DNA of 64,000 bases. Source: Nageia nagi. Its lineage: Eukaryota; Pinophyta. Made by a program: the position numbers and the translations under genes. Of the stretch, positions 22,302-33,399 are shown piece by piece; position 1 is the stretch's first letter; each line of letters starts with the position of its first letter. Location of the stretch: positions 209,312,001 to 209,376,000 of the forward strand of contig JBITNC010000001.1 in the NCBI GenBank assembly GCA_050084985.1. Reading direction: 5' to 3'. A model generated the notes under the pieces. That model worked only from the letters and a program-made list of their open reading frames with translations, was not told where the DNA came from and did no database searches.

Positions 22302-22314
22302 TTTGCCCCTCTTT
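22302..22314 (-). other. Polypurine tract
   Basis: Minus strand reads AAAGAGGGGCAAA immediately before the LTR start TGTAGATGCC. Confidence 0.8.
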
Positions 22315-22898
22315 GGATGTGTGATTGAAGCAATGAAATTACATGTCCAAATAAGAAGTATAGAAGCAAATTTTTGGATCCTTTTGCTAATGTTGATTGA
22401 ATGATGATGAAGGTCCCTATGCTACCCCCATTTTGACTTGGGTGCCCTAGGAAGGATCCTTAAGTGGAGTAGCCAAGGAAAAAGCTACTAAAGAAGCTAT
22501 CTTCAAGATAATATTTGGATGATTATAAAAATCCATATCGAAGGATAGAGATGGAAGATATGATGTGCCTCATTTATAGTATTAAAATCATGAATATGGC
22601 CATTCTATTATGTCAAATACTCAAGAAATTGATGCACTTACATCTATGCCTTGAAATAAAGAGGTGATGGTTTAGATGAGTGGAAATGATAATGAAATGT
22701 ATACTAATGGTAGCCTAAAAGATAGTGAGCATGGCATTGGCACCCTATTTTTGGATATGTTTCCTATTGGAGCTAAGAACTTGTAATGATATGTTAATCC
22801 TAAAATTAAAGGATGGATGCATAGTAAGCTATGTCATCCATCAGATATAATCTAATGTCATCAATATTACTTATAGCTATGTCCTTGGTTTATCTTTT

Positions 22899-23370
22899 AA
22901 GTGAGTGAAATCTCACCAGTTGTATTGATGGCCATCAATAATCATAAATTTGTATGTATATGATCTAAAGATAGTATGCTTTAGATGGATTCAAAGAAAA
23001 AATCATGTGAATACATAACAAAATATATATTTGATTAGAGATGATCCATTGCCAACAAATTACTAATGGTTGTATTGTTAGTTTAATTTGAAGTGAGGGA
23101 ACTCTCACTAGCCATTTTGTTAGTTATCGATAATCATGCATTTTTATGTCCATGGTCTAAAGATAGTATGCTTTAGATGGGTTCAAAGAAAAGAACCATG
23201 TGGATACATAATAAATTGTACCATACATTTATGATGAGTCAATATCAACAACTTGCTAATGGCTATATCATTAGTTTACTTTTAAGTGAGGGAACTCTCA
23301 TTATCCCTTTTGTTGGCCATCAATGATCATGCATTTTTATGTCCATGATGTAAAGACATTAGGTGTCAAG
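22899..23370. repeat. 192-bp tandem repeat in gypsy 3' UTR
   Basis: Unit starts (aagtgag...) lie at 22,899, 23,091 and 23,284, spacings of 192 and 193 bp; the third unit is partial and an upstream partial unit begins near 22,810. Shared words: aagtgagggaactctca, ccatcaatnatca, taaagatagtatgctttaga. The repeats lie between integrase and the 3' LTR. Tandem arrays in the 3' UTR are known in Tat-type elements and can seed satellites. Confidence 0.85.
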
Positions 23371-23539
23371 TTTTTTTTTGCATACTACTAGTATCATGTT
23401 AATAGTTAAGCATGTCATAAATGTTGTGTCCTTATTATATTTGTATAGAAAATAAAAAGAGGTTGTGCCCTTGCATTTGTTATGAATTATTTTGTAGGGG
23501 AATAGAGCTATGCTTTTCAAGTGTAAAAATGCTTAAGAT

Positions 23540-24580
23540 GGATTGAATTGAAGGTTTTGGTTCCTCCTTACCATCAAAAGTTGATAACTTGTATGCTCTT
23601 GATCCTATTTCATTAATAATAACATATGGGCCCAACTGATTGGGTTCACATTTAACTTTATCCTCCTCATTTATTGCTATTTTGTTGATATTATTTTTTA
23701 AGACTAGGTCCCTTATTTTGAACTCTTTAGCTTTTATCTTATTCCCAAATGCCCTCTTAAGTTTGGCATGGTATACCTTTTAATGTTTAATGGTTTTGAT
23801 TATTTTTTTCATTTAACATATTTAATTATTGTAATCTTGCTTTTCTTCCATCCTCATCCAAAACATCACCTTGTAAAGAGATCCTAAGCAAAAAAAACCT
23901 CTAACTCAATCAAGAAAATGACATCATCTCCATATACCAATGAAAAGGGAGTTGCCCTAATAGCTATTTGGAAATTAGTTCTATAGGCCTACAATGCATA
24001 TGGTATTTGATCATGCCAATATTTTTTATACTTATCCCATATTTTGGCAAGAATACTCTTAAGTGTCTTGTTTATTTCTTTAGCTTGACCATTGAATTGA
24101 GAGTAGTAAATTGAAGAAAGGATTTGTCTGATGTGAAACATTTTACAAAATGCTTGCATATCCTTGCCCTTAAAATTTGGACCATTATCCATGATCAACC
24201 TTTATGGCACACCAAATCTAGTGATGATGTATTCTATAAGGAATGCAATAATCTTTTCTTGTACAATTGAATTCATGGGGATGGCTTCCACCCACTTGGT
24301 AGTATAGTTTGTAGTTGTGATGATAAATTTGTGTCCTCTAAAATGAGGATTAATCCAATCAAATCTATGCCCCAAGTAGTAAAGGGTCATAGAGAAATTA
24401 TGGAATTGAGTTCTTGGGTGGGCTATTTTTCAAAGTTTGTATGCTTTTGGCATTGCACATATACTTTTATGTGAGTTTGACAATCTTATACAATAGTGGG
24501 CCAATAGTGCCCTATTCTCAAGATCTTTTTATAGAGAGCTTTGGCATGAAAATGGCCACCACATAATCCATCATGAGCTT
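23540..24580 (-). pseudogene. int: Gypsy integrase
   Basis: DNA-joining enzyme of the element. On the minus strand: a WINPHFRGHKFIITTTNYTT-like core opening with TKWVEAIPM following (24,390-24,260), RFGVP, then MDNGPNF with the second catalytic Asp (24,198-24,178), YYSQFNGQAKE and INKTLKS, IWDKYKKYWHDQIPYAL, and TPFSLVYG further left. The family Glu of the GQAEA motif is replaced by Lys (GQAKE). A HHCC zinc region further right was not clearly readable. Two long frames (24,202-24,390 and 23,989-24,198) are joined by a stop. Inactive. Confidence 0.8.
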
Positions 24581-25330
24581 AATCTAAAGTAGTAGCTATC
24601 TTATCATATGTTAAACATCTTAATAAGGTATCATAAAAGGATCTTCTATATAAAACATCACCAATAATAACATATTTCATAGCAATCCTTCTTAATCTTA
24701 ATCTATCATTCTTAGTATATATATAAAGAATGCTTTGGTGTTTTAAGTAGTGATAGATATCAAAGTACAAATCTTGAAAAGCATCATCATTGGTAATAAG
24801 ACATGTTAAAGTAGAATAAATATGAGTTGTGTAAGATGGAGAACTCAAATTATAGATAGTGAGAATGGTATCCTTATCTTCAAGCTCAATTGGCACGAAA
24901 GAGGTTGCACTTGCCATAGCATATGCATATCTATTATTAGTCTTAGGAATGGTCTCAATAGTATATTTATCAAGGCTATCTAGCAACTCAATCATAACCA
25001 CCCTATAAGGCTTTAGTTTCTTATATTTAGTATCATAACTACCCTTCACTTGGTTGACCACAAGATGTGAATCTCCATAAATTTCTTTGTTTATGATTTT
25101 TAGTTCTATAGCTACCTTCAATCCCAATATTAGAGCCTCATAATCAACCATATTATTAGTGCATTTTAAATCTAATTTGTATGCAATAAGGAATACTTGA
25201 TTAGTAGGAGAGACCAAAAAAATACCTACCCCTAATCTTTGAATGCATCTAGAACCATCAAAATATAGGTTCCAAACTATAGGCTCATCCTCTAGAAGAT
25301 AAATATAATCATTAAGGATTTAAATCTCCT
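24579..25330 (-). pseudogene. Second RNase H-like domain (Tat-type)
   Basis: The longest open frame of the window (24,579-25,217, 212 codons) lies here. Upstream of its ATG the same domain already shows NLYFDGSRC. The frame then gives LKCTNNMVDYEALILGLKVA, GDSHLVVNQVKG, and NRYAYAMA: the D, E, D pattern of an RNase H fold. It sits between RT/RNase H and integrase. Two RNase H domains in tandem are the mark of the Tat lineage. That this stretch stayed open is probably chance. Confidence 0.75.
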
Positions 25331-25429
25331 CAAAATCATGTTTCTAGCACCTTATTGATAGGTCATCAGGCCATGAGTGTCATGGCTTCTCCTAAAAAAT
25401 ATCAAGAAATTCTTCATGGACCACCTCCT

Positions 25430-26870
25430 CACCTTCTAGAGAGAAATTAGCTATTAGATCTACAATTTGCTATCCTTTAATGGAATTTTGCTTCACCACA
25501 TTAATATCAAATTCATACAATAACATTTACCACTTTGCAAATCTACCTAATAAGTGTTGTTTATCCATAAGATATTTTAAAGTATTAATAGGACTAACAA
25601 CATATGTGGTCTAATATAACAAGTAATACCTTAATTTTTTAGTATTAAATATCATAACAAATCAAATCTTCTCCATAGAAGTGTACCTTATCTCATAATC
25701 AATCATTGTCTTGCTTAGATAATAGATGGCCCTCTCCTTGTTATCTTTAGTTTTTTAACATAGCATGATTACTATGGCATAGAAGGAGGCTAAAATATAT
25801 AAGTAAGTAGGTTGGGAAAAATCCATGGGAACAAGAATAGGGGGATTGAGAAAATATTGCTTAATATCTTCAAATGCTTTGTGAAAATTTGTATCGTATA
25901 CAAACTTGACATATTTCTTAATTAAGAGTGAATGGTCTACACTTATCCCTTAGTTGTGAGATGAACCTCTTAAATAAGTTTATCTTTCCTTGAAGGCTTC
26001 TAAGTTGTTTCAAGTTTTTAGGAGGAGGCATGTCAATAATGGCTTTTACTTTCTTAGGATCTACCTTAATTCCTCTATTTGAAACCATGAACCCTAATAA
26101 TTTTTTTGGAAGTACCTCCAACTACACACTTTCAAAGTTTGAGTCTTAGTTTGTACCTTTGCAAAATGTTGAATACCTCTTCAAGGGATTGGAGATGGTC
26201 TTGACCTTACTTTGATTTGACAAGGATGTCATCAAAATAAACCTCCAATATTTTGGTAATCTGCTTATGGAACATAGTGACCATGGTTCTTTGATATGTA
26301 GCACCTACATTTTTTAGTCCAAAAGGCATAACCTTCCAATAAAAATTACCCTAAGGGATTGTGAAAGTAGTTTTATGTTGGTCAGCAAGATTAATTAAAA
26401 TTTGATTATAAGAAAAAAAACCATCCATAAATGACAACATATCATTGGCATCTATTCTATCAATAATCATATCAATATTGGGTAATGGAAAATCATCTTT
26501 AGGATAACCATTATTGATATCACAAAAATTGGTACATATCCATATTTGACTAGTTAGTTTAGTAATAGGAACAATGTTAGAGATCCAATCAAAATAATCA
26601 ATAGGATCTATGAATCTTACTTGTAAGTATTTTCAATCTCCTTTTTTACTAATAAAACCTTAGAAGGATGCATTTTTCTAGCCTTTTGATTAATTGGCTT
26701 GGCATTTGCTTTTAATGCCAAATTATGCATGATAAATGAAGGATATAACCCAAGCATATCATCATAAGACCAAAAAAAAAATTTAGAATATGTAATGAAT
26801 TTATATTTATACCTTTATTCCTTAGAAGAGGCTAGGACTACTCCAATTTGAAGTAATCACTCTTTATCTG
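25430..26870 (-). pseudogene. pol: Gypsy reverse transcriptase and RNase H
   Basis: On the minus strand, the catalytic box VYFDDILVK is intact at 26,239-26,228, followed by LLGFMVSNRGIKVDPKKV and FLKRFISQL-like connection motifs (26,121-25,960; here the frame reads INLFKRFISQLRDK). The first RNase H region follows (YLYILASFYAIVI, RAIYYLSKTM, 25,810-25,690). N-terminal RT blocks (26,870-26,300) are legible only in pieces and in shifting frames. This domain copied the element RNA into DNA. Multiple stops and indels make it a pseudogene. Confidence 0.75.
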
Positions 26871-26899
26871 TAGTGCCAATGTTAATGTTTAGCAACTCT

Positions 26900-28380
26900 T
26901 CTTATGGAAAGGTGAGATTATTATTTTATTGTAATAATAATGGTAAATCCTCCATAGTAGGATCAACAATCTTATCTTATTATAAGGACTAAACTTGTAA
27001 GACATCATTAAAATTGACCTCTTTACCAAAGTCAACATACTCATAAAGTATATAAGAGGCATGAAATTTTTTGTTAGACTTGGGTAGTTCCAAATGTGCC
27101 CCTAAGTATTCAAGCAAATAATCATCAGTACTTAAACAATCAAAGGTAAGAAGTAAGCTATGATCAATCCACATATCTTCATCAATTTCATAAAATAATT
27201 CTATCACATTATAAGTTTTAACAAATTATATAGTACCCCATTTTTGTTTGACCTATCCATCAATACCTAGACATATCTTAGTAAGCTGTGTTTTAGGATA
27301 AATAGAAATATCAAACATACCTTGCTCAATTTTTCCTAAACCTCCTCCCTTGTACTTACAATTGTTAACCATATACTTTTGAACAAAAGTAGGAGGAAAT
27401 ACATTACCTAATTCATAAGATGTAGGGACATCATTTGGAGAAGAATGGTTCCTTGTGTTAGATTGAATAGAACAAAAAGGACCATTAACATCACCATTTA
27501 TACAATGATGGCACCCTATATGCATAATATCACATCATTGGTAGCCTAAAATAGCCAATATTTGAGGCCATTCCAAGTCTTAAATGGATGCAAATAAGTC
27601 TATATCATATATTTTGTAAGTTCTCATACCTATTTCCATTATTTGCATGTGTTTATCTATATTTGCCCCTAATATGAGATCATATAAGGGTTATATTTCA
27701 AAAAGTGGTGGAACCAAGGCCATCTTCTCAAAGTTAGTAGTATTACATAGTGCATAGGGCTCAATATCAGCTAAAATTTTATGTGCTTCTCCTTGGAATT
27801 CAAATTTTAGTATACCATGTAGTGTAGAAGGGACATCTTCCATATCATGGATCCAAGGTCTTCCTAAAAGCATGTTATAAGGAAACTTGGAATCAACTAT
27901 CTAAAACTTGATTGGAATAGTTCTAAATCCTATGGTAATCATGATGGTAGCTATGCCTAGTGGTTTCTTATAAGAACTATCATAGGCTCTAATTTTGAAA
28001 GTAGCTTCTTCTAATGGGGGGATGGTTACACCTTTTTCTTGTAATTAAGTTAAAAAATGGTTAGAACATATATTCATAGCTGAACCATTATCTACCATGG
28101 TCCTTTTGACTTTCAAATCATCTATCAAAGGGGTGATATATAAGGCTAAACACTCATCTAGTAGTTCTTGGTTGAGTATTTTAGATTTTTCAAAGGATAT
28201 AGTGTCACTTTCCCTAATAATTTGGAGCTTATTAGAAAACATAGTAGCTAAAATATTATTAGGAATAATTTCATTCTTGAATAAAGCATATAAAACATAC
28301 CTATGAGCCCAAGAAGTAGAAATAAGATCATACGAGCTAATCTTGGTTGGTGTATTTTTTAATTGATCAATCATAATATA
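26900..28380 (-). pseudogene. Gypsy aspartic protease and linker
   Basis: Minus-strand frame 28,374-28,045 includes TMVDNGSAMNI, a retropepsin-like D-x-GS active site. Further on come IPIKF, MLLGRPWIHD (27,873) and ILKFEFQGEAHKILADIEPY, which follow protease in plant gypsy elements. The Asp is retained but neighbouring frames are broken. The linker from 27,525 to 26,989 contains two open stretches with no domain I can name. Confidence 0.75.
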
Positions 28381-28399
28381 AAATTTAGGATCAGGTGAG

Positions 28400-29480
28400 A
28401 CACTTACTTATTCAATGGTGATAGGATTTGGAACATTATGAGAATTTCCTCTTCATAAGTTAGCACATAACTCTTTGACTACTATGACCACATTCATGGC
28501 ATCTCCTTATTTAGCAAGGTATTCATCAATATTATACCTTCCTTGTTCTATAAGGGCTATGATAGTTATTTCCAATATTTTGCAAAATTTTATAGAGTGC
28601 CCTTTTCATTTATGGTAAGCACAATATGCCTTAAAGTGTCCCAAAGGGGTATCATCATCAACTTTTTCAAGCAGTTGTAGGAGGCCTTTCTTCATTAAGT
28701 CCCTTAAAAGAATTCTTGGTTGAACTAGAAATGTGTAGTTGATATCCTTTAAGGAAGTAGATCTTTGTATCTTTGGAGGAGTATTGGGTCTATCTACCAT
28801 AGTAACTGATTTCTCCTCTCTTGGCATATGGTTTTCTATTATATTTGAAAAAAAATGTTAGATGTATATTTAAGCTTTCCTTAGATAATAAAACTATTTC
28901 TTTTTGCACTAATTATTGAACTAGAGTATTAAAACCAACATCCTTAACATTAGAAGCATGCAATTGAAGCATAGGAATAATAGATTCATAAAATACAACA
29001 TAAATCTTATATTCATCTAGTTTGACTCAAGTAGTTTGCCATACCTTTCTAAAGTGTAATACATATTTCTCTATGGTTTCATTGCTTCCTTGATGAAATG
29101 CATATAATTTTGATATGTTACCTTATTTTTTAATATTATGCTTGTATTGACCTATAAATGTTTGAAATAAGATTTTGAAGGAATCAATAGACTTATCAAA
29201 AAGAGAGTAAAACCACTAAGTAACATCACCTTTCAAACTCCTTGGGAATAATTAACCATTAACCTCTCATTCAAACCTAGTTTCAACAAGCACTCCTTCT
29301 AAAAGCTAATGAGATACTTTTTGAGATCCTCTTCATCAATAAACATATCAAACTTGGGGGACTTATGATCAAGTGGTAGGGAAAAATTATGAATATCATT
29401 TGTTAAGGGTGAAACAAAAAATGCCATCATAGTCATTAGGATTAGATGGTGGGGAGGAATTGGATGAATTTCCTAGATTA
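28400..29480 (-). pseudogene. gag: Gypsy gag
   Basis: Read leftwards from about 29,480: FYSLFDKSIDSF, QTFIGQYKHNIKK, LYAFHQGSNETIEKYVLHFR, KVWQTT, then MPREEKSVTM and a YCAYHK.KGHSIKFC zinc motif at 28,620-28,590 (CxxHxxxGHxxxxC). Ends near the protease region. Stops include TGA as well as TAA/TAG. It is the best match for the gag scrap at 1,440-1,665. Confidence 0.75.
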
Positions 29481-29969
29481 GTCAAGCTAAAACTCAAATT
29501 TTTGTTCATAGCAATCTTCCTTCATAAGTCTAGAATATTCATGTTCAAATCCTAAAGCATGGTTTTTAGTTGATCTATCTTAACACTATTGGTATCCTAA
29601 AGATAGAAATGTATGACATTGGTAGCCTAATTCTGATAAGAAGGGTTCACATGATCTTACCTATCGGGAAAGATAAATAAAATAGTGAAGTTCAACAAAA
29701 TGTAGATTCTAAATAATGTGATTAGTGCAAATGGGGTTGATTAATGCACTATTGCTCTACTTTGTAAATATTGATGTATATATAAAAAATATGGTAACAA
29801 AATGTAATAAGAATGCAATAATGTTTACTTAGATTCAATATTCATTATTTTAATCATAAAATTCAAAAAATACAAAGCATACATTCTTGAACAAGCATGC
29901 TACTAGTGCCCTAGAATTGGCACATCACTAGCATCATAAGGTGAGCAAAATTACAAACATGAACAAGAA
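29480..29969 (-). other. Leader of the gypsy element
   Basis: Region between gag and 5' LTR. The segment 29,900-29,965 (ctagaattggcacatcacta on the plus strand) recurs near 40,600 and, more diverged, near 2,090. Primer tRNA not identified. Confidence 0.5.
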
Positions 29970-30344
29970 TGTAGTGATGAGAAAACTAGCAAATAATCAA
30001 ATGATGAACATACATGTGAACGTATAGAATAATAAATGCACAATATAGATAGATAAAGCAAGTTGCAATCCTTCAAATGATCTTCAATTAATAATCCTTG
30101 TATTATCTTGAAATTATTATTTGCCCATGATTTGCTCATGATTCTATAGGCCATAAAATGATACCTTTATATATGATACAAGTTTACATGACTCTAATAT
30201 GTTGACCCCTTATACATTCCACAAGGGTCAAATACATGGCCTACACCTCTTTTATATATCTTAAATCTCTTTTTTAAATAATACATTGTTAAGAGATTAA
30301 AATGATTTATTAAATACATAAAGGTTCATTTTGAGGCATCTACA
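29970..30344 (-). repeat. Gypsy 5' LTR, complete (375 bp)
   Basis: On the minus strand it starts TGTAGATGCCTC and ends CATCACTACA, with matching TGTAG/CTACA termini. It is followed on the right directly by copia gag sequence. Confidence 0.85.
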
Positions 30345-30842
30345 CTTCCAACTCAAAAAGAAGAGGTAGAGGCAATAGTGAAAAGAGAATGTTCAATACT
30401 ACTACTACAACAATTATGGACACTATGAGAGGGAGTGTAGAGCCAAGCAAGTAGGCAATGGTCAAGGAAGAGTAGCCAATTATGGAGAGGAAGAAGAGTA
30501 TGGTAAAAATCTATTTATTTCCATCGAGGATAAATCCAATGTAGATGAAATAAAAGGTGAAAGTTCTTGGTTGTTGGAAATCAGTTGCTCCAACTATATT
30601 ACTAGAAAGGAGGAGCTTCTATCCTCAATTGATCATTCCTATAGGTCAAGTAGGAAGCTTATTAATAATTATGCAATAGAGGTGGTTGGTAAAGGCATGC
30701 TTAAGGTGCCTAACAACCATGGATTTAAGAAGGTGAATGATTTTTATCATACTATGGAAATGGTTCACAATTTATATAATGTTCGGTACATTATAGAGAA
30801 TAACTACAAGTTAATTTTTAAAGACAATCAATGTTATGCATA
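30345..30842 (+). pseudogene. Copia gag zinc knuckle and protease
   Basis: Continues the copia frame: KRRGRGNSEK, then YYYYNNYGHYERECRAK, a CCHC knuckle in which the first two Cys are replaced by Tyr while His and the last Cys remain. Next SSWLLEISCSNYITRKEELL is the copia protease start, with the D-S-G active site changed to E-I-S, followed by IEVVGKGMLKVPNNHGFK and YKLIFKDNQC. A 90-codon open frame covers 30,571-30,843. Enzymatically dead by these residues. Confidence 0.85.
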
Positions 30843-31941
30843 GTGGTGAATATTTGCCAATAGGCTAATATTAGGTTTTTTAATGTTAAATATTTTAAAA
30901 ATTTGAAACTCAGATATTGCACCATTTAGCCTAAATTTTTTAAGAAAAAAAATTATGGGTTATCTTGCCAATATTTTACAATTTTTTTATAAATATAAGT
31001 GCAAATAACCACCTATAACTCCTATACTTTCACAAGCAATCACCTTGAACATAAATATATATATTTTTTCTAATGAAATTTCCAACACATAAAATTCTTT
31101 AAGATGCTCAAGCCTCATTTTTAAGGGATTGTAGATGCTTGGTAGTGCTTTATTAAAGATTCTTACTATGCAATATTGCATATGCTCAATGATGTGTCAT
31201 TGAATATGCTCATTAGTGTAGAATTGAAGATGCTTGTTAGTGTAGAATTGAATATGCTTGCCTATGTGTCCTTGAAGACACTTGTTAGTGTAGAATTGAA
31301 GATGATCATCTATGTGGGATTGAAGATGCTTATTTATGACACATTGGAGACACTCATCTATGCAAAATTGCTATTGCTCATCTATGCAAAATTAGAGATA
31401 CTCATATTGATATTTACACTAGTGATCATCTACATAAACACATAGATGATCATTTTTGATTTTGTACTAATGATCATCTATTATTTTTTATATAAGATCA
31501 TTTATGCTTTTGTACTAATGATCATTTATGCTTCTTTATAGATGATCATCTTCACTTCAATGTAGATGATCATCATCACAAATGCATAGATGATCATCAA
31601 CATAAAAGTGCTGATGATCATCATCACAAATACATAAATGATTATCTTTACTTTTTTGTATATGATCATCTATGCTTCTATATAGATGAATATCTATGCT
31701 TCTATGCAAATGATCATCGGTGCTTCTATACTAATGATCTTCCCTAACTTTATGTAGATGATCATCTTGACTTTCACTCTAACAATCATCATAAAATTAA
31801 AAAATAATATAATCACCAAAAAAATTGAATTTTTTTTTAAATTAATTTTTCCATCTACCCTACATGAGTTTCGAATAACTTTTGCCATGACTTTGAATCA
31901 TGTTCACCAACATTTGAAAATGTTAATTTTGCCATTTTTCA
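30843..31941. mobile_element. Insertion with 24-bp repeats (MULE/MITE-like candidate)
   Basis: Interrupts copia between YKLIFKDNQC and YEIFDKNHG. Both sides carry TTATGCATA (30,834-30,842 and 31,942-31,950), a possible 9-bp target duplication as made by Mutator-like elements. The ends show weak inverted similarity, including a gaaactca-t block about 62 bp from the left and 69 bp from the right, each followed by A/T runs. The alternative is a shorter TATG duplication with a right edge near 31,970, which would restore copia codon continuity (QC-YEIFD). No transposase is encoded. Confidence 0.5.
31172..31795. repeat. Minisatellite, 24-bp period (about 25 units)
   Basis: Left part has units like gaagatgcttgttagtgtag+aatt; the right part has units built on the palindrome GATGATCATC plus 14 variable bases. 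Because 24 is divisible by three, frames stay open on both strands (31,176-31,445 plus; 31,694-31,888 minus) and give eight-residue repeats of the MLISVELK kind. I treat these as by-products of the period, not genes. Confidence 0.85.
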
Positions 31942-31949
31942 TTATGCAT

Positions 31950-33060
31950 AATGTTGGAGATAATAAATATGAAATTTTTGATAAGAATCATGGGAATAAA
32001 CTTATTACTACTATATACATGATAGCCAATTGATTATTTCCACTAAATTTTGGAGATAAAGGGAAAAACCTTATTGCAAATATGGCTATGAATTATATGT
32101 CTTAGTTGTGGCATCTTAAATTTGGCCACTTGAATTTTAATAGGTTTTCATATTTTTGAAGATCCCAAATATGTTTGTGAAGCTTATATTTTGGGAAAGA
32201 AATTAAAATAGAAATTTTATCATGGGAAAGCATGGAGGGCCTTATTCCCACTATAGTTGGTTCATAGTAATTTATTTGGAACAATTCAATCAAAGAGTCT
32301 TGGTATGAATTCTTAATTCCTCACTTTTATTAATGATTTTAGTAGAATGTGTTGGGTTTATTTTTTCAAACATAAATATGAGGTATTTGGGTTTTTTAAG
32401 GAATTCAAGGAGTTAGTTGAGAATGAGAGTGAGCATACAATTAAATATGTAAGAAATGATAGAGGGGGAGATTATACCTTTAATATATTTATTGATTTTT
32501 GCAAGGAGCATGGAATTAAGAGGCATTATACTACAACTTATACTCCATAACAAACTAGAGTAGCTGAGAGGAAAAATAGAACTCTCATGGAAATGGTAAG
32601 ATGCTTATTTTAATCTAAAAAATTGCATAACATGTATTGGGCTAAAGCAGTAAGAATATCCAATTATATATTGAATAGATGCTCAACTATTATAGTTAAA
32701 GGAAATACCCCTTTTTAATCTTGGTATGATAAGAAGCTAAGTGTCCAAAAGTTTAGAGTTTTTGGTTGTTTAGCATATGCTCATGTTACAAAAGAAAATA
32801 GAAAAAAATTAGATGCAAAGAGTGAACCTTGTGTTTTCATTGGCTATATTGAAGAGAGTAAAATATATAGGCTTTATAATCTCAAAACTATAAAAATAAT
32901 TATGTCAAGGGATGTCATTTTTGATAAGAGGTAAATATATGGAAAATAGTAAAAATGCATGATGGATATTGTATAATAAGCTTTCAACCAAGAAAACACT
33001 TTAAAATTTAAGAATGTATAGCCTAAGATATCAATTGAGATTAAACTCTCATACAAATCT
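31950..33060 (+). pseudogene. int: Copia pre-integrase and integrase
   Basis: Blocks in order: YEIFDKNHGNKLITT; LWHLKFGHLNFNR (the H-x-R-x-GH pre-integrase zinc region); VHSNLFGTI, where family Asp is replaced by Asn; FINDFSRMCWVYF; RNDRGGDYT with the second catalytic Asp (32,458-32,460); TRVAERKNRTLMEMVRC with the catalytic Glu (32,576-32,578); YWAKAV; KFRVFGCLAYAHV; CVFIGYIEESKIYRLYN. Stops are few and mostly TAA. Frame is otherwise well kept, far better than in gag. Confidence 0.88.
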
Positions 33061-33399
33061 TCAACTTATGCCACCATGTCCTACATAAAGTCCCTCCAAT
33101 AGGTCCAATTCCACTCCCACTTCTCCTTCAATTTGAGGTTATCCTAATGTGATTAAAGAAGTGATGAAGAAAAAAATAGGTAATAAGCATTTTTAAAATC
33201 CTCCTCCTTAATTTTTAGATCCAAACTTTCATCAAAGTATTACTAAAATTCAATTTCATGAAATGGAAATTTTTATGAAGTAATTTAGTGATATGGAAGT
33301 AGATGAGATCCAAAGGGTGAGATGGTTAATTATGCATTATGTGTAGCCTAGAATTTTATTTTATTTTTTGATTTTGATCCATGTTTTTATGAGGAATCT

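Larger units (their letters stand above)
21946..30344 (-). mobile_element. Ty3/gypsy element (Tat-like), nested in copia gag
   Basis: Read on the minus strand: 5' LTR (29,970-30,344), leader, gag, protease, RT, RNase H, second RNase H-like domain, integrase, 3' UTR with tandem repeats, polypurine tract, 3' LTR (truncated at its outer end). Integrase after RT marks Ty3/gypsy; the extra RNase H-like domain before integrase is the recognised mark of the Tat lineage. No antisense ORF is found in this copy. Coding regions are broken but the RT box YFDD survives. No target duplication can be matched because the left edge was deleted. Confidence 0.85.

Noticed and set aside
28097-28306. Plus-strand 69-codon frame
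   Set aside because: Antisense shadow of the gypsy protease frame at 28,045-28,374.
31176-31445. 89-codon frame with an eight-residue leucine-rich repeat as a novel repeat protein
   Set aside because: The 24-bp period is a multiple of three, so any stop-free unit keeps frames open on both strands; the units vary without regard to codon position.
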